A DNA stretch of 64,000 nucleotides from Massospora cicadina (Eukaryota > Entomophthoromycota > Entomophthoromycetes > Entomophthorales > Entomophthoraceae): positions 1-64,000 of the forward strand of contig JAKSZP010005667.1 in assembly GCA_022478985.1 (NCBI GenBank), written 5' to 3'. Made by a program: the position numbers and the translations under genes. The first letter of the stretch is position 1. The number at the start of each line of letters is the position of its first letter. The notes below the pieces were generated by a model. That model had not been told where the DNA came from and did no database searches. It was given only the letters and a program-made list of their open reading frames with translations. Below, piece by piece: positions 57,010-64,000 of this stretch.

Positions 57010-57660
57010 AAAATGAATGGCGTTTTACATCACGTTGAGGCTAGAGACGCTCAACCCATTTGGCTTTCCCTACCGGAAAGTAAGGTTGAAGTGGATCAGG
57101 TTACTGTTGAGCTCAAGCAACAACTTGAAGCTGAGATATTGGTGCCTTTTCATAGTACCTGAGCCTCTCCTATCATGTTAGTTTGAAGAAAGGATGGCAG
57201 TCATTATGTAGTGATGGACTATTGAAGACTTAACTTTATTAACAAGAAGGACAGTTACCCCTTGCCCCTGATTGACGACTCTCTCTTCACTTTGTTACTG
57301 GGTCACAATATTTTTTGCTATGGATCTCGATAGCAGATACTGCAAGTAGAGCTTGCACTTTAAGATTGATCCAAATGCGCGCTCATAGCCAATGAGGGGT
57401 TATTTAAGCTAAAGATGATGCACAAGGCCTTTGCAACGCGCCTGCCGCCTTCCAGCTCACCATGGACAGGATTCTAGGGGACTTGAAGTTATCCTGTATC
57501 CTCATGTACCTCAATAATAATACTGTCTTCTCAAAAACCTTCAGCGGCATGTGAAAAACTCTTTGGGAAGTCTATATTCATCTTAGAAAGGCTACGTTTT
57601 AGATCAAACCTTTGAAGTGCTCCTTCTTGCAATCTGAATTTGAATTTCTTGAACATAAGG
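57010..57660 (+). pseudogene. G3 reverse transcriptase with YLNN active site
   Basis: Readable blocks: VTVELKQQLEAEILVP, then HST-stop-ASPIMLV-stop-RKDGS, MDY-stop-RLN and SYPLPLID; after a shift, FAMDLDSRYC; then TMDRILGDLKLSCILMYLNN near 57460-57517. The YLDD catalytic box is YLNN, both Asp changed to Asn. The TGA in MDY-stop-RLN stands where Arg is normal (CGA to TGA), and the first TGA where Trp is normal. Confidence 0.85.
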
Positions 57661-57933
57661 TCTCAAACGTGGTATTCAGACAATCCCAGATAAAGTTACC
57701 ACAGTTAAGAAGATGCTGCGCCCTCAGAGCCTTAGTGATAATCAATAATCTTGGCATGATGGGTTATTTTCATCATTTCATTCCTTGATTAGCAGACTTA
57801 GCTGAACCCCTGGTCTAACTATTACAATAGAATGTAAATTTGAGTGGCAGAATTAACAAGAACATGCATTTAATGCGAGCATACTGCTTTTTGTACTAAC
57901 TTATAAGTTCATCTATGTTTTGACTGGCCCTTT

Positions 57934-58260
57934 TTGCAATTCACTGATGCTAGTGATGTCACTGTCAGGGCCATCCTAGCTCCGCAAAATTTTGATCAGG
58001 ATAATCACTCAGTGTCTTACTTTAGCAAGGCCCTAAGCAGAAATGAACGATATTATAGCATTGCCAAGCGCAAGTGCCTGGCTGTGTTATTGGCAATCAA
58101 GAATTTCTGGTCCTGCCTATATGACACCCATTTCACTGTCACTACTGACCATTCCTCGCTATGATGGATGCAGCAGAAGAAGGACTCAGACAGGCGGTTA
58201 GTAAGAATAGTTGAAGGCTATAGAACTACGATTTTACTATTGTCCATCGCACAGAATCAA
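57934..58260 (+). pseudogene. G3 RNase H domain
   Basis: FTDASD (catalytic Asp kept), VSYFSKALSRNERYYS, KRKCLAVLLAIKNF and TVTTDHSSL are all in one 76-codon frame (57934-58164), which is the cleanest domain of G3. A TGA replaces the Trp after HSSL, followed by RRL and the linker. The Glu of the usual KECLA block is Arg-Lys here. Confidence 0.88.
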
Positions 58261-58479
58261 TTCATCAGAACTCTGGTAGCCTTTTGAGGATGCTGATACT
58301 GGCCACCTTGACCCATGAAGAAGTCCAAATTATATGATCTAATTTTCCGTCCTGAGTGATGGAAGATTGAAACTCCTGAGATCAAAGCCAAGGTACAAAA
58401 GATGACACAAGTCACTCAAATCAAAGAGGGATGTTGTATAAGAAAATCAACAAAAAATGACCCTCTTTTATATGCCCTT

Positions 58480-59095
58480 CATCCTGAAATGATGTTATTC
58501 TTGAAGGACACATGACCGTGGGACATGGGACAGTAAAAAAAGACCCACAAATAGCTTAAGAAATTGTGCTTTTTTGGGATCAGATGGTTGATACCTTTAA
58601 TGAAGTTCAGAGACTTGTATGAATTTGTTGGTCCCAAGCTTGCGCCAATCCCCAGTTTTAACATTCATTCATGGCTCCATCAAGCCCCTTTAACGCTAGC
58701 ATTGATGTAGTGGGCCAGCTGTCCACTGGGTTACATGGCCACAATTATCCTATTAGCTGTTGACCATTTGACCAAATGGGTTGAAGCAATTTCTGTTCCC
58801 GCTGCCACTGAAAAGCCAAGGCCCAATTCATTATTTGATCCATTTTCACTCATCATAGATGCCCAAAAACTTTACTTTCAGTTGTTTGCTAACTTTCACC
58901 TTACAAGAAATTAAAAGCTAACTTCGCTTTTTGGACTAACTAAGGTATCACTGCCCATTTAGTCCCTCAACCAATGGGGTGGTGAAATGTGCTAAAAGAA
59001 CACTCATTTTTATTATGAGGAAGATGACCGCCCCTGACCATACACGCTGGAACCATTATCTATCCAGTGTTTTTCTCGCTTACTAGATGTTATAA
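58480..59095 (+). pseudogene. G3 integrase
   Basis: SIDVVGQLSTGLHGHNY (about 58693-58740) and, one frame over, VDHLTKWVEAI match the start of the DDE core (the first Asp is kept in SIDV). STNGVVKCAKRTL (about 58970-59010) matches the NGxxERxNxTL block, and TRWNHYL follows. The second catalytic Asp (TDNG) is not readable. Several stops and frameshifts are present. Confidence 0.8.
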
Positions 59096-59436
59096 TTTTC
59101 AGCAATATAGCGGGGTTACGTTGAAGGGGTTTGTGCAGGGTTCAGTCTACTGTGAAATAGGATGAAAAGTAAGAATGATGCCTTTATTCCAGACACACTT
59201 AATAAATATAACTTAAATCAGAGCAATTTCTCCTGTGACACTTCTTTATTTGTATATTCATTTATTTGGGGAAGTTTGACCAGGGGACGTACACTTCTGA
59301 TATAGTGAGGATAAAATAATCATTAACTATGAATAATTAAGGACACCCAGAGGGTTCATAGCCCCTGTTTTCTCCAGGACCACCAAGAATAGGACGATAG
59401 GGGGTTTATGCTGACTTATCCTTGGATGCAGCATGA

Positions 59437-62400
59437 TTAAAGGAATGGGTCAGTATTTAGGAACCATGTGGGGAAACATGAATTGATTGTAATTCTGTTG
59501 CATGGGGTCATGTTTCCAAACAGCCATGCTTGAAATGTTCTAATATATGGTAGTGAAAACGGGTGATGGCTTCTTGGAGGGTAGGCGTTGCTCCTGTAAA
59601 TGACTCCAGTACTATAGTATGGATTGTCCATAGTGATATTACTACTAATGCCCGTAGAGATGGATGGATTGATGACTCCATGTTGAGAGCGAACATGTGA
59701 CTAGCCAAACTAAATGATTGTCCATTGCCTTAACGGAATAAGCGCATGGCCTCTTTCCAGATAGCTACCTATGTTGAACATTGTTTTAGACGGTGTGTTA
59801 AGCTTCCATATCTGCCACATATTGTGCATAAAGAGTGGGCAGCGTTCAATTGTTCTGCTGTGAGATATACTCTCCTCATGCATCTCCATACATGTGCCTG
59901 TATCTTGGGTTGTAGTAGTGAGTGATGTGTGCATCTCCAGACCATTCTTTGGGTCTCCAGGCTGTATGATATATCCATATGATCTGGGTAATCAATCCTG
60001 GCAATGTTACTTGAATTTCAGTTTTTTTATGTTATCTATAACTATTTGGCCATTAACTTCCTGTCTGTTAGTTAGCCTTGGGCGTCCTCGGTGACCAATT
60101 TGGCCACATATGTGGTTCTTCCACTCTGCTCTACTCATGGCTAGAATTATTCGTTTAAAGTGTACAGGAGTGCCATGTGGTCCTGCAGCTTTTGAGTGAG
60201 ACGCCAGATACTTAATTAATGTGTTTGGATGATCTGGGTTTCTTAATCAGAGTGCTTGTGTAAAATTATATCTTGCTGCTCTATCCCAATGTACTCCTGG
60301 AAGGTCTGGACTAGTCACCTGAGCTATCCAGGATCTTAGTATATGGGCCGCTTGCTCTACATAATTAGTTAGCCCCATACCTCCATTCCTCCTAGGGCCA
60401 AATAGGGTTTCAAGGCGACAGGAGCATTATGGTTGGACCAAAGCTATCCCTGTATTAAGGCATATATTTTATTGAATAAGGACGGTGAGAAAGCAATTGC
60501 AAACGCCGTAAACCATATAATCGATAATATCATGGAGTTGGCTATATTACCTGTCCTGTTAGACCAGAATGTTGCCCATGTAAGGAGGCAATGAGTTTTG
60601 TTATTTTAACTAGAAGTTGATTTTCCATCATGGTGTTGGTGTAACCTCCTGCCTCTAACCATATCCCCAAGTGGCGGATAGGTCCAGCTACTAGCTTGGC
60701 AGTGAAGGGAAGTTCCAGTGGGGTAATTGCTGATCTTAGCCTCCTATATCTGGTGAGGAGTCTTGATATTGTATAGTTCTGTTGACCAATGGTAGATGGC
60801 GTCCAATGGGTCTGATATTTCCCCAGGAGTACAATTTCCGTTTTTCTAGTGTTGAGCAATGCATTGCTTATAAATGAGTATTCTTGTATTATTTTCTCAA
60901 TTCTGCGGGCATCCTGCTTGTTGGATATACCCACCACAAAGTCATCATCGAAAGCTATCATTTTGACTGGTGGTTGGCCATATACATTGATTCCATTGAG
61001 AAGGGCGTTTGTGTTCCAGATTAGTGAATTAAGAATAAAATTGTAAAGTAGAGAGATTAGAGGGTCCCCTTGTTTGTATCCTCTCTGTGGAAAAACTAGA
61101 GTAGTTAAAAAACCTGCTCTGCGCACAGACATGATGGCTGACTCTGTGAACAACTTCATTCAGTGTATGAACTTATTTGTTAGTTTGAATTTCTGAAGGC
61201 AGGCTCTAAGATAGGTCCAGTTCACTCTGTTGTATGTCTTCTGTTGATCTAATATAGAAGCGCCCTAAATGCTTTAGATTGGAAGACATTTGCAACTGTA
61301 TGAATATTGTTAATATGAATCTTCTTAGACAAAACTAAATTGTGTTAGGGATATCACATCAGTTTCAATTTTCCCTAATCGTTTGGCCATAATTTTTGTG
61401 AATATTTTAGTATCAGTATTGGTTAGGGAGATTGGGCGCCAATCGGATAGGTTTAGTCCATCTCCTTTTTTGAATAGAGTGACAGTGTATGCTTTCTTGT
61501 CTCCAGGTAGAAGGGATGTTTCCATAATGAACTTGTTTATGGAAGCTAAAAGAATATTAGAGATGTTAATAAGATATTTTATATAAATTCTAATGTGATC
61601 CCATCAGGTCCAGGGCATTTCCCTTGTGGTGCACCGTGTAATGCTTCTCATAATTCCTCACATGGTATTAAATTAATTAAATTGTTGTTTTGAGCCGTGG
61701 TGTTGATATGTGCATTTTAAAGGATTTTTTTTTATTTTTGCTGGTTTGACGGTTCAGATTTATATAAATTTGTATAGAACCTGTGTATTTTGGTCACAAC
61801 ATCTTTGGGTGTTTCTGCTATGGATTTATCCAGTCGTCAGACCTGTGTTTAGGCTATCATGTTTTTTCAGGCGTGAAATCAACAAAAAATAGCTCAAACA
61901 AGGTTCTCCATCTTTTAGGTTTTTTGCTCTATATTGAACCCCAACTCAGTTTTGGTGTTTTCGCATCAAGGTGTATAATGAGCAGAATCCTCTGCCCATT
62001 TGAACCCCCATCCAGGGCTGTATCCTGTACTTGGGATATTGTTTTCCAAGTAATTGATTTCTTCCAAGGTGTGTTTGATGATGGCTGAAACTTCCCTGTA
62101 TCTTCTTGATGCTGTGTGTTTAATCTAATGTGTTGTTGCTTTTTTATAATTTTCCCAGGTGATTAATGGGTCTGAACAGAAAGGTGTTTGAAAATCCTGT
62201 TTTGAGGACATTTACTACTGCCAGGATTGGAATTCTTAGTCAGTTAATTTTTCTGGCATATTCTGCACCACCTGGGTGCTTGGATAGTTGTTTCCGCTGG
62301 TGTGAAGGACACCAAAACTAGCCAGTGGTCAGAGAATTCGATTTTTGTAGCCTTGAATTTATAAATTTGGTGTCTGAAAATTAATGGTGTAAGTATTAGG

Positions 62401-63060
62401 TCTATCCACAACTTAGAAATAAGTACACTGTTGTGCACATGTGGGCTTGTCGTGTTCTGTAGGAGGGGTGACCATTTAGGTAATAGATCATACAGTCCCA
62501 GGGTGACCTTTAACACATGTTCCAATTGCCCTTGTGTTGTCTCCATGTGTGGCCATCAGTCTGTGTCTTGGCTATCCAGAAGTTCATGTCTCTCATGAAA
62601 AAGTGTTTTCTGGAAGATGGAGTTGTGTTTAGTGATAAAAATTCTCAATGGTCCGGTGCACAGTTTGGTGCGTAAAAACTGGCTATTGTGTACACCTCTT
62701 TTTGCCATGAGAAGGTAATGGCTAGTATGCGGCCATTCACAAATGAATTTTTATTACTGATATTAAAAATTTTGGTTTGCACATATTATCACCCCACAGT
62801 GTTGTGACCAAAACAAAATTGTTTTTAGGAGCATGTTTCCCATGACTCCTCCTTTCCCTGTGGACAGTGGGTTTTCTGCACCGCCAGGATATCCACAGGT
62901 GGGTTTTGCAGGAGACTCAACTTCTTGGCCCAGAACATTATGGTCTTGAGTCCTGCTATGTTCAGCGTCCCTATCTCTACTGAGATGCCTGATACGCCTC
63001 AAAAGCGGTTAGCAGGGCCCCAACCCTACTCCCTCGCCCTCATTACTCTCCATTTTATCT
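59437..63060 (-). pseudogene. LINE C ORF2: endonuclease, RT, zinc finger
   Basis: Endonuclease from about 62970: GTLNIAGLK, then DILAVQKTHC, where the catalytic Glu (QETHC) is Lys, then SFYAPN and RDMNFW. The RT includes ISLTNTDTKIFTKIMAKRL at about 61440, GYKQGDPLISLLYN near 61070 and AFDDDFVVG at 60955-60930, where FADD is FDDD. The frame 61159-60542 (205 codons) is clean. The finger CTICGRYGSLTHRLKQC (about 59835-59785) is intact, as is the following LRALVVISLWTIHTIVLE. Several stops and frameshifts are present. Confidence 0.87.
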
Positions 63061-63069
63061 TTGCTGCGG

Positions 63070-64000
63070 GTGGCATACTTATGAGTAGGTGTTGGGGTGT
63101 ATTCGCCTATTACATACCGCTGCTTTTGCTCCTCTACTGCCTTTGTTGGGTTTCAATTTCTCATTGCGGTGCACTTGTGTGCTCTTATTGACCACTTTTT
63201 TATTTTGCGCATTCCATCGTTGGTTTTTGCTTCCAATTGGGTTTCACTCTACAATTTTGGGTGGTGTGCTGAACCCCTGTTTTGTCACATTTGCTTCCAA
63301 ATCAGGTTCCGCTGATTCCATTTTGTCTGGATTGATTGTTTGGTTTTCTGTGGAATTTGATTGGCTCATTGTTCAAGTTCATCCATGTCTTCCTGGAGCT
63401 GTTCAGACAAGATGGATGATTCCTCTGAGGCCTTAGCCATGGCCAACTTGTGAGCTTGTTTGGCCATTTTTCGTTCTTTTGGGGAAATTAGGTCAATTAT
63501 TTTTTATTATCCAAATTCTACCCAGTTGAATGTTTGGTGTCTGTGATTTTGGCATACTCTGAGTCATCTTCTCCCATTTCTTACTCACAGAATCCCATTT
63601 CCCTTAGGCCTTCTTTTATGGGACAAGCATGAATCTTGTGCCCAAAGGCCTGGCAGTGATTGCATATGGGGGCGCGCTCTCCACTGTTTGGTGTAATAAT
63701 TAGAATTTTTCCCATCAATAATAAAGGATTCAATGTGGGGGATTTTTGTGATATCCTCTACTATCTCCTGGTTCAGGGAAATGATTGTGATTGCCTTCCC
63801 AGTGCTAAGGGTTGGCAACAGCTGAATCTTTGCATTTCAAATTTTTTAATTTCTCCTTAGAATTCCAAGCCTTCCCAAAGATGTTGTTTGACTACTGTGC
63901 ACGCCCAAGTAGTCAGAAGGTAGTTAAAAATTATGAAAATATATTTGGATTCTGTCCAACATGTGCATTTGGTTGATACCAAACATTGATTGTCAGGAAG
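63070..64000 (-). pseudogene. LINE C ORF1 (CCHC), 5' end cut by the window
   Basis: STGKAITIISLNQEIVEDIT (63818 downward) aligns with CTGKAxAIIExDQDVxEDIT of copies A and B. The knuckle, read in the neighbouring frame at about 63665-63620, is a canonical CX2CX4HX4C (CNHCQAFGHKIHAC). A Glu/Lys/Asn-rich tail leads to ORF2. The N-terminal RRM part lies at the window edge and is shifted. Confidence 0.75.

Larger units (their letters stand above)
53919..59240 (+). mobile_element. Ty3/gypsy LTR retrotransposon G3, decayed
   Basis: Primer-binding site, gag (54.4-56.0 kb), protease remnant (56.1-56.4), RT (57.0-57.65), RNase H (57.93-58.25) and integrase (58.48-59.1) follow in order on the plus strand. 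RT blocks match G1 closely (ILGDLKLSC in both), so G1 and G3 are one family. The 3' LTR is missing or cut by LINE C, which begins about 59245. Confidence 0.88.
59245..64000 (-). mobile_element. LINE copy C (L1-like), divergent family member, 5' end outside the window
   Basis: On the minus strand ORF1 (from 64000 down), endonuclease, RT and C-terminal finger are collinear with LINE A and B but only distantly similar in DNA. The 3' end reads GTCCCCTGGTCA (59288-59277 on the minus strand) and then AAATAAATGAATATAC, the same terminal motif as A and B. It abuts or interrupts the end of gypsy G3. Confidence 0.88.

Noticed and set aside
20412..57240. Alternative genetic code with TGA read as an amino acid
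   Set aside because: TGA occurs at positions expected to be Arg and also Trp, and TAA and TAG stops plus frameshifts are just as common. CpG and CpA decay explains it better.

Overview
The window is eukaryotic, AT-rich, and made almost entirely of decayed retrotransposons. I found no intact host gene, rRNA, tRNA or CRISPR array. The element mix (L1-like APE/RT LINEs with a CCHC ORF1, Ty3/gypsy elements including one with a chromodomain-like tail, gag-only LTR elements, a tRNA-like SINE) fits a large, repeat-rich fungal genome. L1-like rather than Tad1-like LINEs hint at an early-diverging fungus, but this is inference; an oomycete or another protist is not excluded.

Layout. 1-6196 (-): Ty3/gypsy element G1 (gag, protease, RT, RNase H, integrase, all broken) with a primer-binding site at 6178-6196 and the start of its 5' LTR above that. 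About 8590-19060 (-): an ORF1-only LINE relative (family E), split by gag-only LTR element X1 (10367-18593), whose 3' LTR is itself split by a 3.36-kb insertion (11046-14400). 19845-25240 (+): LINE copy A. 26821-32102 (-): X2, a second gag-only LTR element, with a SINE in its 5' LTR. 32162-37552 (+): LINE copy B. 38052-40318 (+): Y, an LTR element with only 178 bp between its LTRs. About 42-44.8 kb (+): remains of a chromodomain-type gypsy element, G4. 45243-46975 (+): second E copy. 47787-47931 (-): second SINE copy. 48340-48880 (-): third E fragment. 51.7-53.5 kb (+): gypsy G2. 53.9-59.1 kb (+): gypsy G3, same family as G1. 59245-64000 (-): LINE copy C, running off the window.

Across these elements the main points are these. 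Six LTR elements or remnants carry the same unusual primer-binding site, close to TGGTGCTCACTACAGGGG, implying one shared primer tRNA. Family E keeps a LINE-type ORF1 and a LINE-like 3' tail but shows no endonuclease or RT, so it is a candidate HAL1-like parasite of the LINEs. LINE A and B sit in separate target-site duplications yet share several disabling lesions and a central tract near 99% identity, suggesting gene conversion or mobilisation of an already dead template. Many key-residue losses are G:C to A:T changes, often at CpG or CpA, as in RIP or methylation-driven decay. All coding features below are pseudogenes unless stated; percentages and alignments were judged by eye.
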